Source: Paraburkholderia panacisoli
GTDB taxonomy: Bacteria; Pseudomonadota; Gammaproteobacteria; Burkholderiales; Burkholderiaceae
Reading direction: 5' to 3'
DNA length: 64,000 nucleotides
Assembly (NCBI RefSeq): GCF_008369935.1
Contig: NZ_VTUZ01000001.1
Span: forward strand, 248,001-312,000
Part shown: positions 43,590 through 52,329 of the stretch, in pieces
Position numbering within the stretch: the stretch's first letter is position 1
Layout of the letters: each line of letters opens with the position of its first letter
Notes under the pieces: model-generated
The model's database searches: none
The model's input: only the letters and a program-made list of their open reading frames with translations
Told to the model about the DNA's origin: nothing
Translations under genes and position numbers: made by a program

Positions 43590-44882
43590 ATGGAGTTGAT
43601 CATCCGCCGCGCGATGCTGCCGCCTGGCGCCGCGTCGCAGCACAAACAACCGGTCGACATCGGCATCGACGCGGGCCGCATCGTCGCAGTCGAGCCGAAT
43701 CTGGCCGCGAGCGCGGCCAAAGAAATCGACGCGGCCGGCTCGCTCGTGACGCCGCCGTTCGTCGATCCGCATTTCCACATGGACGCGACGCTGTCGTACG
43801 GCTTGCCGCGTGTGAACGCTTCGGGCACGCTGCTCGAAGGCATTGCGCTGTGGGGCGAACTGAAGCCCGATCTGACCCAGGCGGCGCTCGTCGAACGCGC
43901 GTTGCAGTATTGCGACTGGGCGGTAGCGCGCGGCCTGCTGGCGATCCGCAGCCACGTCGACGTATGCGATCCGCGCTTGCTTGCGGTCGAAGCGCTGCTC
44001 GAAGTGAAACGCCGGGTCGCGCCGTATCTCGACCTGCAACTAGTCGCGTTTCCGCAGGACGGTGTGTTGCGCAGCGCCGGCGCGTTCGAGAACCTCAAGC
44101 GGGCAATCGCGATGGGCGTCGACGTGGTCGGCGGCATTCCGCATTTCGAGCGCACCATGGCCGATGGCGCGCAGTCGGTGCGCCTGCTGTGCGAGTACGC
44201 AGCGGAGCAGGGCTTGCGCGTCGACATGCATTGCGACGAATCGGACGATCCCATGTCGCGCCACATCGAAACGCTCGCGGCCGAAACGCAACGGCTCGGC
44301 TTGCAGGGGCGCGTCACCGGCTCGCATCTGACGTCGATGCATTCGATGGACAACTACTATGTCAGCAAGCTGCTGCCGTTGATGCGCGAGTCGGGCGTCG
44401 CCGCGATCGCGAATCCGCTGATCAACATCACGCTGCAGGGACGCAGCGACACGTATCCGAAGCGGCGCGGCATGACGCGCGTGCCGGAGATGATGGCGGC
44501 CGGCATCAACGTCGCGTTCGGCCACGACTGCGTGATGGACCCGTGGTACAGCCTCGGTTCAGGCGACATGCTCGAAGTCGCGCACATGGGCTTGCACGTC
44601 GCGCAGATGACGGGCGTCGACGGGATGCATGCGTGTTTCGACGCGGTCACGGTGAATGCCGCGCGGATTCTCGGTCTCGAAGGTTATGGTGTCGCGCCGG
44701 GATGCGCGGCCAATCTCGTGCTGCTCGACGCGCGCGATCCGGTCGAAGCGATCCGCTTGCGCGCGGCGCGGCTCGCGGTGGTGAGCCGTGGCAAGGTGGT
44801 GAGCCGTGCGCCGGCCGCTCGCGCGGCGCTGTCGCTTGAAGGGCGTCCCGCGCAGGTGGACTTCAAACTGCATCGCAGTTAG
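43590..44882 (+). CDS. codA: Cytosine deaminase-like amidohydrolase
   Basis: A 430-residue metal-dependent amidohydrolase, nearly the same length as E. coli CodA (427). PPFVDPHFHMDATLSYG gives the HxH metal site, and AFPQDGVL, DMHCDESDDPMSRHIETL (catalytic Glu), GSHLTSMHSMDN and AFGHDCVMDPWYSLGSGDML follow the CodA pattern. In E. coli the HDD segment supplies the metal ligand Asp313 and the specificity residue Asp314. Here the second Asp is Cys, so the preferred substrate may not be cytosine. The ATG at 43590 has AAAGGGAG at 8 bases. An in-frame start at 43335 was rejected because it overlaps the divergent racemase. Confidence 0.85.
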   Translation: MELIIRRAMLPPGAASQHKQPVDIGIDAGRIVAVEPNLAASAAKEIDAAGSLVTPPFVDPHFHMDATLSYGLPRVNASGTLLEGIALWGELKPDLTQAALVERALQYCDWAVARGLLAIRSHVDVCDPRLLAVEALLEVKRRVAPYLDLQLVAFPQDGVLRSAGAFENLKRAIAMGVDVVGGIPHFERTMADGAQSVRLLCEYAAEQGLRVDMHCDESDDPMSRHIETLAAETQRLGLQGRVTGSHLTSMHSMDNYYVSKLLPLMRESGVAAIANPLINITLQGRSDTYPKRRGMTRVPEMMAAGINVAFGHDCVMDPWYSLGSGDMLEVAHMGLHVAQMTGVDGMHACFDAVTVNAARILGLEGYGVAPGCAANLVLLDARDPVEAIRLRAARLAVVSRGKVVSRAPAARAALSLEGRPAQVDFKLHRS

Positions 44883-44914
44883 TGGTTGCCGCGTAGCGGC
44901 TTGGTGTGCGCATG

Positions 44915-44955
44915 AAAAAAGCCGGCGCCTGCTCACGCAGGTCGCCGGCTTGTTT
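44915..44955. terminator. Bidirectional terminator between codA-like and prlC genes
   Basis: AAGCCGGCG-CCTGC pairs with GCAGG-T-CGCCGGCTT (one bulge), flanked by As on the left and Ts on the right. It lies between two convergent stops. Confidence 0.8.
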
Positions 44956-45020
44956 GTTGTAGACGCCGAGATCGACATCGACCGCGCGAAGCAAAGCGCG
45001 CCGGCCGATGCTCTATGCGA

Positions 45021-47129
45021 TCAATGCGCCGCGCCCGGCGTCATACCGTTATGGCGCAACAACGCATCGATATTCGGCTCGCGCCCACGGAACGCCTTGA
45101 ACGATTCCATCGCCGGTCGGCTGCCGCCCACCTCCAGAATCTCCTTGCGATACCGCATGCCGGTCACCTGATCGAGCACGCTGCCGCTCGCGGCTTGCGC
45201 CGCTTCTTCGAATGCGGCGTAGGCGTCGGCGGACAGCACTTCCGCCCACTTGTAGCTGTAGTAGCCCGCCGCATAACCGCCCGCGAAAATATGGCTGAAG
45301 GTGTTCGGCCAGCGCGAGAACGAGGCTTGCGGCACGACGTGGAAGCGCTCGTTGATCTCGCTCGCGAGTTCGATGGCGTTCTTCGTGCCGCTCGCGTCGA
45401 AGCCGGTATGCAGTTGCATGTCGAACATCGAGAACACGATCTGGCGCAGCGTGCCCAGGCCGCTCTGGAAGTTCTTCGCGGCCAGCATCTTGTCGAACAG
45501 ATCGCGCGGCAGCGGTTTCGCGGTTTCGACGTGCGACGTCATGTCGCTCAGCACGTCCCACTCCCAGCAGAAGTTCTCCATGAATTGCGACGGCAGTTCG
45601 ACCGCGTCCCATTCGACGCCGTTGATGCCCGACACGCCCAGTTCATCGACGCGCGTGAGCATGTGATGCAGGCCGTGGCCGAATTCGTGGAACAGCGTGA
45701 TGACTTCGTCGTGCGTGAAGCAGGCGGGCTTGCCGCCGACCGGCGCCGAGAAGTTGCAGGTCAGATACGCAACCGGTGTTTGCACGCCGCCATGCGTGTG
45801 CTTGTGACGGCCGCGCGCATCGTCCATCCAGGCGCCGCCGCGTTTGCCTTCGCGCGCATACAGGTCGAGGTAGAACTGCGCGACCAGGCCGCCGTCCTGA
45901 TTCTCGACGCGGAAAAAGCGCACGTCCGGATGCCACACGGTTGCTTCGTCGCGACGGATACGCACGCCGAACAGCGTTTCGGTGACCTTGAAGAGGCCCT
46001 TGAACACGGCGTCTTCAGGGAAGTACTGTTTGACCTCGTTCTCGGAGAACGAATAGCGCTTCTGACGCAGACGTTCGGCGGCGAACGTCATGTCCCACGG
46101 TTGCAGATCGCTCATGCCGAGTTCGTTCGCAGCGAATTCGCGCAACTCCTTCCAGTCCAGCTCCGCGTGCGGACGCGCGCGCGTCGCGAGGTCTTCGAGG
46201 AAGGCCATGACCTGCGCGGGCGACTCGGCCATCTTCGGCGCGAGCGACACTTCCGCGAAGTTGTTGAAGCCAAGCATGTGCGCTTCTTCGGCGCGCAGCT
46301 TCAACTGCTCGGCGAGCACCGCGGTGTTGTCCCACTCGGGTTTGGCGTTGCCGTACTGGGGCCCAAGCTCGGATGCGCGCGTCACGTACGCGCGGTACAT
46401 CGCTTCGCGCATCGGACGATTTTCCGAGTACTGCATCACCGGGAAATACGACGGGAAATGCAGCGTGAATTTGTAGCCGGTCTTGCCTTCGCGTTCGGCC
46501 GCTTCCTTCGCGGCTTCGATCACGTCTTCGGGCAGGCCGGCCAGCTGCGCTTCGCCGCCGGCTTCGACCACGTAAGCGTACGCATTGGTCGAGTCGAGCA
46601 CGTGATCCGAGAACGCTTTGGACAGCGCCGCCTGGCGCTCCTGCAATTCGGCGAAATGCGGCTTCTGGTCTTCCGGCAATTCGGCGCCGGACAGACGGAA
46701 ATCGCGCAGCGCATTGCCGAGAATCTTCTTGCGCTCGCCGGTCAGCGACGCGAAGTCGCTGCTCGCGTTCAGCGCCTTGTACTTTTCGTACAACGCGAGA
46801 TTCTGGCCGACGCTCGACCAGAATTCGGTGACGCGCGGCAGGTTCTCGCCGTACGCGGCGCGCAGCTCGGGCGTATCGGCGACCGCGTTCAAGTGGCCGA
46901 CCACGCTCCATGCGCGCGACAGCGGTTCGGTGGCGCGCTCGACCGGCTCGACCACATCGGCCCACGACGCGGGCGTGATCGGCAGCGCGGCGCGCTCGAC
47001 GGCGGCGGCCGCGTCGGCGAGCAGCACATCGAGGGCGGGGGTCACGTGTTCGGGGCGGATCTCGCCAAAGCGCGGCAGGTCGGAGAAATCGAGGAGCGGA
47101 TTGTCGTGATTCGAGGCGGTAGTGGACAT
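45021..47129 (-). CDS. prlC: Oligopeptidase A (M3 zinc metallopeptidase)
   Basis: A 702-residue thimet-like oligopeptidase. The zinc motif HEFGH spans residues 481-485 (LFHEFGHGLHHML), with the third ligand Glu in the following helix (VEWDAVELPSQFMENF). The N-terminal helical half and YFSPxxYSYKW-like GGYAAGYYSYKWAEVLSAD near the end are typical. It degrades short peptides and cleaved signal peptides in the cytoplasm. The ATG at 47129 has an AGGAAG site; an ATG at 47258 has no matching site. It lies upstream of nothing co-oriented within 400 bp except folD, which ends at 47559. Confidence 0.95.
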   Translation of the reverse strand: MSTTASNHDNPLLDFSDLPRFGEIRPEHVTPALDVLLADAAAAVERAALPITPASWADVVEPVERATEPLSRAWSVVGHLNAVADTPELRAAYGENLPRVTEFWSSVGQNLALYEKYKALNASSDFASLTGERKKILGNALRDFRLSGAELPEDQKPHFAELQERQAALSKAFSDHVLDSTNAYAYVVEAGGEAQLAGLPEDVIEAAKEAAEREGKTGYKFTLHFPSYFPVMQYSENRPMREAMYRAYVTRASELGPQYGNAKPEWDNTAVLAEQLKLRAEEAHMLGFNNFAEVSLAPKMAESPAQVMAFLEDLATRARPHAELDWKELREFAANELGMSDLQPWDMTFAAERLRQKRYSFSENEVKQYFPEDAVFKGLFKVTETLFGVRIRRDEATVWHPDVRFFRVENQDGGLVAQFYLDLYAREGKRGGAWMDDARGRHKHTHGGVQTPVAYLTCNFSAPVGGKPACFTHDEVITLFHEFGHGLHHMLTRVDELGVSGINGVEWDAVELPSQFMENFCWEWDVLSDMTSHVETAKPLPRDLFDKMLAAKNFQSGLGTLRQIVFSMFDMQLHTGFDASGTKNAIELASEINERFHVVPQASFSRWPNTFSHIFAGGYAAGYYSYKWAEVLSADAYAAFEEAAQAASGSVLDQVTGMRYRKEILEVGGSRPAMESFKAFRGREPNIDALLRHNGMTPGAAH

Positions 47130-47558
47130 AAGGCTTCCTGTCTGGCGCGGGTGAACGGGTAATCGGTGCATCGACGGGCGCGCGCGATCACGCCCTGTGG
47201 CACCCGATACGGACATTATTGGGGCGGGACGCGCCGATTCCAATCCGTCGGCAGACAAATTATCAGATGTCGGGGCACGGTGCGCGGATGGCGCGTGACG
47301 GCAGACGTGTGGCGGGAGCCGAGCGACGCGGCGTCCGCCGTATCGCGTTCCTGTGAGGAGGCGGACGACAACGGGCGGCGAGCGCTGCTGATGTGCGGCG
47401 TGCCGGCATACCGCCGTGGGGCGGCGGTGTTTGCTTTTTCTGTCAGCGATAGGGACGAGCGGGCTTTGGCACGCTCTTTCAGGAAGGAAACGGCCACGGC
47501 AACAACGCCGCCTTCGTGCAGCCTCAAGCCGCTGTTGCCGTCGCCTGCGCTCACTCCA
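47130..47558. other. Intergenic gap, no gene seen
   Basis: 429 bp between folD and prlC, both on the minus strand. A 112-codon open frame here has no ribosome-binding site or recognisable motif. The prlC promoter must lie here, but I see no clear boxes. Confidence 0.5.
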
Positions 47559-48422
47559 TCACGCTTGCGCGGCGTCCGCTTCGCGCTCGGCGGCTTCGAT
47601 CGTATTGACGAGCAGCATCGTGATGGTCATCGGGCCGACGCCGCCCGGCACCGGTGTGATGTAACCGGCCACTTCCTTGACGCCCGCGAAGTCGACGTCG
47701 CCGCACAGCTTGCCGGCTTCGTCGCGATTCATGCCGACGTCGATCACCGCCGCGCCCGGCTTCACCATGTCCGCGGTGAGGATGTTGCGCAGGCCGGTGG
47801 CCGCGACCACCACGTCGGCATTGCGCGTGTGGGCCGCCAGATCGCGCGTCTTGCTGTGGCAGATCGTCACGGTCGCGCCCGCTTCGAGCAGCAGCAGCGC
47901 CATCGGCTTGCCGACGATGTTCGAGCGGCCGATCACCACCGCGTTCGCGCCTTGCAGCGCAATCTCATAAGCGGCGAGCATCTTCATCACGCCGTACGGC
48001 GTGCACGGGCGGAACAGCGGCCGACCGGTCATCAGCGCGCCGGCATTGGCGACGTGGAAGCCGTCGACGTCCTTCTCCGGCGCGATCGCTTCGAGCACCT
48101 TGTGGCTGTCGATGTGCTTGGGCAGCGGCAGTTGCACCAGAATGCCGTGGATGCGCGGATCGCGGTTCAGTTCGTCGATGCGCGCGAGCAGGTCGGCTTC
48201 CGGCAGGTCGGCCGGGTAGCGGTCGAACGACGAGCCGAGGCCGTTGTCGTGACACGCCTTGACCTTGTTGCGCACATAGACTTCGCTGGCCGGATTGTCG
48301 CCGACCAGCACCACGGCGAGGCCCGGCTGATGGCCGCGGGCGGTGAGGGCGGCGGCGTGCGCGGCGACGTCGGCACGCAGGGTCTTGGAGAGGGCTAGGC
48401 CGTCGATCAGTTTGGCAGTCAT
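47559..48422 (-). CDS. folD: Methylenetetrahydrofolate dehydrogenase/cyclohydrolase
   Basis: A 287-residue bifunctional Fol[21 protein letters not shown] with the following KxKAC (catalytic Lys in [10 protein letters not shown]), [18 protein letters not shown] and the NADP-binding [17 protein letters not shown] are diagnostic. The C-terminal [18 protein letters not shown] is also diagnostic. It interconverts 5,10-methylene- and 10-formyl-THF in one-carbon metabolism. The ATG at 48422 gives [13 protein letters not shown]; an ATG at 48482 would add 20 unlike residues. Confidence 0.97.
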   Translation of the reverse strand: MTAKLIDGLALSKTLRADVAAHAAALTARGHQPGLAVVLVGDNPASEVYVRNKVKACHDNGLGSSFDRYPADLPEADLLARIDELNRDPRIHGILVQLPLPKHIDSHKVLEAIAPEKDVDGFHVANAGALMTGRPLFRPCTPYGVMKMLAAYEIALQGANAVVIGRSNIVGKPMALLLLEAGATVTICHSKTRDLAAHTRNADVVVAATGLRNILTADMVKPGAAVIDVGMNRDEAGKLCGDVDFAGVKEVAGYITPVPGGVGPMTITMLLVNTIEAAEREADAAQA

Positions 48423-48896
48423 GGTCGGTCGAGATGGGGAGTTTGGAAAGCGGGGCAGGGCGCGGGCGCGGCGGCGGGCCACGCGCGACGGCGTTTTTCA
48501 GCGGGAATGGGTCGGAGCGTGAAAAGCGCGCGGCGCGAATCGGAGATAGGCGCAACTGCAAAGTCCGACATTATACCGGCGCAGCCTGGCGCGCCGCGTG
48601 TGGAATCCCGGTTGCGCGAACGAGTCGAGTGCCAGCACGCGGGCTACGCGGGCCTTGCGTGGCGTGCCCACAGTCCCACGCCGAACGGCGGGAAGCGGGT
48701 CCTGAAGAGGGTCTCGACGCAGACTGGGAAACAGGCAGAAAGCACGTAAGAGGCCGGCCACCACGCGTTACAGATCGGCGCGGCAAACGAGGCGCGCCGA
48801 GCGGCGCCGGCGCAGAGCCGTCACGGGCCGGACTCATGCGCAGTCCGGCCGTGGATCACTCGATAACTCGTAGCGGGGAATGCCGCCCGGCGCTTT
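48423..48896. other. Intergenic gap with a GC-rich hairpin, no gene seen
   Basis: 474 bp between the response regulator's end and the folD start. A stem GGCCGGACT / AGTCCGGCC with flanking CAC/GTG lies at 48822-48853, downstream of the two-component operon. It lacks a U-tract. No supported ORF. Confidence 0.5.
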
Positions 48897-49541
48897 TTAT
48901 TGCGCCGCTTGCGGCTTGTTCGACAGCGCGAGTCGTAGCAGATCGGCGACCGTGTTGACGTTGAGCTTTTCCATGATGTTCGCGCGATGCGCTTCGACCG
49001 TCTTGATGCTGATGCCGAGGTCGTCGGCGATCTGCTTGTTCAGGCGGCCCGCGATGATGCGCTCGAGCACCTGATGCTCACGTGCGGTCAGCTTGCCCAG
49101 ACGCTCGGCGGCGGCGCGTTGCTGCTGCACGCTGGTGCTCTCGCTGCGCGCCTTGTCGAGCATGCGCTCGACCAGCTTGCGCAGCTCGGCTTCGTCGAAC
49201 GGCTTCTCGATGAAGTCCATCGCGCCTTTTTTCATCGTCGACACCGCCATCGGCACGTCGCCGTGGCCCGTCACGAAGATGATCGGCAGCGATGCGTTGT
49301 CGGCGATCAGGCGTTCCTGCAACTCGAGCCCGCTCATGCCGGACATCCGCACATCGAGAATCAGGCATGCGATCTGGCCCGGGTGCTGATGCGGCTGCCA
49401 TGCGTCGATGAACTGCTCGGCGCTGGAGAAGCATTGCACGCGGTAGCCGTTCGCCTCCAGCAGCCAGCGCAGCGAATCTCGCACGGCCTCGTCGTCGTCG
49501 ACGACAAAGACAGTTTCCTGTGTGGTGACTGGGCTGTTCAT
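48897..49541 (-). CDS. FixJ-family response regulator (LuxR-type HTH)
   Basis: A 214-residue two-domain regulator. The receiver has VVDDDEAVRDSL, phospho-acceptor Asp63 (LILDVRMSG), FVTGHGDVPMAV and KPFDE. The C-terminal HTH (LTAREHQVLERIIAGRLNKQ, then DDLGISIKTVEAHRANIMEKL) is of the NarL/FixJ type. It overlaps the preceding kinase gene by 4 bp (ATGA), so the two are translationally coupled and surely paired. FixJ-type proteins activate transcription when phosphorylated. The target is unknown; the divergent PDH operon is a natural suspect. Confidence 0.93.
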   Translation of the reverse strand: MNSPVTTQETVFVVDDDEAVRDSLRWLLEANGYRVQCFSSAEQFIDAWQPHQHPGQIACLILDVRMSGMSGLELQERLIADNASLPIIFVTGHGDVPMAVSTMKKGAMDFIEKPFDEAELRKLVERMLDKARSESTSVQQQRAAAERLGKLTAREHQVLERIIAGRLNKQIADDLGISIKTVEAHRANIMEKLNVNTVADLLRLALSNKPQAAQ

Positions 49542-52063
49542 AGCTCTCCCGTAACGGTTTGTGGTGTCGGCGCCTCTGACCCGCCGTTGCTCGGGCCGTC
49601 AGGCTCTCCAATAGGCAGACTGCAATGGAACGTGGCGCCCGTGATGTGGCCGTCGGACTCGACGTTGTTCACCACCCACAGACGGCCACGGTGCGATTCG
49701 ATAATCGAACGGCAAATGTTCAGCCCCATGCCCATACCATCGGACTTGGTGCTGTAAAACGGTTCGAACAGCCGCTCGGCTGTCGCTTCGTCGACGCCCG
49801 GACCCTGGTCGACGACGCTGATGCAGACAAATCCGCTCTCCAGCCGCACGACCACGCGGATCACCGGATCGACCGCGTTCGGGCGCGCTTCGGCCATCGC
49901 TTCGGCGCCGTTCTTCAGCAGGTTGACCAGCACCTGCTCGATCAGCACCGGGTCGACGTAGATCACCGGCAGGCGCGAGCGCAGATCGGTGACGATGCGA
50001 ATGCGGCGCTTCCTCGCCTCGATCTCGGCCAGACCCACCGCGTCCGCGACGATGTCGGCGACGCGCGTGGCTTGCCGCTTGGGCTCGCTGCGCTTCACGA
50101 ACTCGCGGATGCGCTTGATGATCATGCCGGCGCGCACCGCCTGCTGCGCGGTCTTTTCGAGCACGGGGAGCAGATTGTCGGGTGTGGTCCGACCGGATTT
50201 AACCAGTGCGACGGTTCCGGAGCAATAGTTGTTGATCGCGGCGAGCGGCTGATTGAGTTCGTGCGCGAGCGACGAGGCCATTTCGCCCATAGTCATCAGG
50301 CGGCTGGTGAACTGCAGCTTTTCGTCCTGCTGGCGCGCCAGTTCCTGGGCGCGCTTGCGGGTGGTGATGTCGGTCGCGATCTGCATCTGCGCGAGGTGGC
50401 CGTCCACCCACTGGATGTACTGGCGGCGCACCTCGAACCATTTCTGGATGCTTTGCACGTAGATTTCCTGCGCGTCGGCGGTGCTTTCCGTCAACGCGGC
50501 GGCGGGCAGTCCGGCATAGGTATCCACCATATCGATCGAATCGGACGATGCCTGTGCGCTATCGAACCCGCCGCCGGCCAATTCCAGATGGCCGTCCGGG
50601 CGAATGCCGAACAGATGCCGGTAGTAGCGGTTGGCGAACAGCAGCTCGGCTTCGTCGGCGGCCAGCACGGACACCGCGGCGTCGAGGCTTTCGAGCACGG
50701 TGGTGAAGCGCTCGTGGGCGGCGGCGAGTTCCTCGCGTGCGCGTTTGGGCTCGGTGATGTCGGTCATCGACGACATCCAGCCGGTCTGGCGCCCCGAGCT
50801 GTCGATCAGCGGCGACACGTAAAGGCGCGCGTGGAACAGTGACCCGTCCTTGCGGCGCACCCGCAATTCGAAGCCCGACGACGGCGCCTTGCCGCGCAGC
50901 GTCATGTCGAGTTGGCGCTGCATCTCGGGGTAGGCGTCGCGCGGCCAGTACGCGAACGGCGCGTTCTTGCCGACCAGATCGCTCTCGTCCCAGCCGGTCA
51001 TGCGGCAGAACGCCGGGTTCACGTGGGTGATGCGGCCGTGCATGTCGAGCACGCGCATGCCGATCAGCACCGAATTTTCCATCGCGCGGCGGAAGAACGC
51101 TTCCGCGTACAGCGCCTGTTGCGCTTCGAAGCGCTGGCGCGTGTGTTTCCACAAACTCCAAAGGCTCCACAGCACGAAACACGACAGGCCGGCCACCAGC
51201 CACACCAGGGTGTTGTTGGTGAAGTTGGTCATCTGCGGGAACGCGTACACGCGCACCGAGATGCCCTGGCCGGGCGGATCGAGCGGCAGATCGTAGAACA
51301 TGTCGCGCGGCAGGCGCGGGCGGGTCGACGTGGTGGTCAACTCGCGGTTGTTCACGTCGATGATCGAGATCTTGTACTTGGCCGACAGCTCAGGCGGAAT
51401 GTCGCGCTTCAGGATGCCTTCCACCGAGAACACCGCGGCGATCGAGCCGAGAAATTCGCGGTCGCGGAATACCGGCGTTTGCAGTGTGATGTAGCCGTTG
51501 CCGAGGTCGTCGTAGATCAGCGGCGAGTACACCTGGCGGCGCGTGTTGCGCGCCTCGGCGAAGGCGGCCTTGACGGCTTCGTCCATCTGCGCGTCGTTCG
51601 GCCGCGCGAGCCGCTGGCCGAACACGGGCAGCGCGGTGTTGGGCCAGCGCGGCTGTTGCGCGCTCGTGTACCAGTTCATGTAGAGGATCTCGGGATGCCC
51701 CTGCATGATGTCCGTGGTGGACACCTGGAACGAATGCGGATCGGCGTGGCCGGTAGCCAGATCGCGCGCGAGCGCCTGGATCTGCTCCTGCGCGCCCGTC
51801 ATGGACAGACGGATCTGCTGCTGCGCCCACGCGACATTGCGATAAAGCGTGTCTTCCTGCTGCTGCTGTTCGCGCCGGTTCAGACTCCACAGGATCAGGC
51901 TCATGACGACCAGGAACACCAGGATCGACAGGAGCGGCGTCAGCAAATAGGAATTCGACCACCATGGTCCATGGTGCCAGCGGGAGGACGGCGTCGAATC
52001 CGCCGGCGAACCGGCGGTGCGCGCCGAGCGAGTGAAAAGCCGTTCGGTCAACATGCGTGGCAT
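49538..52063 (-). CDS. Membrane sensor histidine kinase with two PAS domains
   Basis: An 841-residue kinase. The first membrane segment (about residues 38-60) and the second (about 282-305) bracket a roughly 220-residue periplasmic sensor domain of CHASE-like character (LYMNWYTSAQQPRWP, then VYSPLIYDDLGNGYITLQTP). Two PAS domains follow (about 325-445 and 455-575), then HisKA with His601 (SLAHELNQPLAAINNY) and an ATPase domain with DQGPGVDE and DGMGMGLNICRS. The architecture resembles FixL/TodS/DctS-type kinases. Ligand unknown; periplasmic domains of this kind often sense small carboxylates. It is divergent from aceE. Confidence 0.92.
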   Translation of the reverse strand: MPRMLTERLFTRSARTAGSPADSTPSSRWHHGPWWSNSYLLTPLLSILVFLVVMSLILWSLNRREQQQQEDTLYRNVAWAQQQIRLSMTGAQEQIQALARDLATGHADPHSFQVSTTDIMQGHPEILYMNWYTSAQQPRWPNTALPVFGQRLARPNDAQMDEAVKAAFAEARNTRRQVYSPLIYDDLGNGYITLQTPVFRDREFLGSIAAVFSVEGILKRDIPPELSAKYKISIIDVNNRELTTTSTRPRLPRDMFYDLPLDPPGQGISVRVYAFPQMTNFTNNTLVWLVAGLSCFVLWSLWSLWKHTRQRFEAQQALYAEAFFRRAMENSVLIGMRVLDMHGRITHVNPAFCRMTGWDESDLVGKNAPFAYWPRDAYPEMQRQLDMTLRGKAPSSGFELRVRRKDGSLFHARLYVSPLIDSSGRQTGWMSSMTDITEPKRAREELAAAHERFTTVLESLDAAVSVLAADEAELLFANRYYRHLFGIRPDGHLELAGGGFDSAQASSDSIDMVDTYAGLPAAALTESTADAQEIYVQSIQKWFEVRRQYIQWVDGHLAQMQIATDITTRKRAQELARQQDEKLQFTSRLMTMGEMASSLAHELNQPLAAINNYCSGTVALVKSGRTTPDNLLPVLEKTAQQAVRAGMIIKRIREFVKRSEPKRQATRVADIVADAVGLAEIEARKRRIRIVTDLRSRLPVIYVDPVLIEQVLVNLLKNGAEAMAEARPNAVDPVIRVVVRLESGFVCISVVDQGPGVDEATAERLFEPFYSTKSDGMGMGLNICRSIIESHRGRLWVVNNVESDGHITGATFHCSLPIGEPDGPSNGGSEAPTPQTVTGEL

Positions 52064-52189
52064 TGTAGCGCAGCGCGTCCCTTACAAAACGCGCAAAAAA
52101 GCACGGAAAGTCGCGTTAATCGGCGCAAACTAGCCGACGTATCCGTCGAACGGCAGTCAAATCAGGTTGCGCTGCAGCAATTTTCCGCA

Positions 52190-52210
52190 TTATGAGAATC
52201 GATCTCGTAA
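52190..52210. promoter_or_regulatory. Inverted repeat upstream of aceE, possible operator
   Basis: TTATGAGA-N5-TCTCGTAA, 7 of 8 arm positions match. It lies about 14 bp upstream of a -35-like box and between the divergent kinase and PDH genes. The bound protein is unknown; a GntR-type or FixJ-type regulator is possible. Confidence 0.5.
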
Positions 52211-52223
52211 TTTGAAAATTTTG

Positions 52224-52253
52224 TTGCGTGGACGTCGGGACCCTTATTACAAT
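52224..52253 (+). promoter_or_regulatory. Possible sigma70 promoter of aceE
   Basis: -35-like TTGCGT (52224-52229), 18-bp spacer and -10 TACAAT (52248-52253), about 75 bp ahead of the aceE ATG. Only a moderate match to consensus. Confidence 0.4.
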
Positions 52254-52329
52254 CGGCCGAAGCTGCCGCGGTCGTGCCTCGTCCGCGCCGTCTGTCCAAA
52301 GTGCGTTCCTCTACATCCAGGAGACGAGC

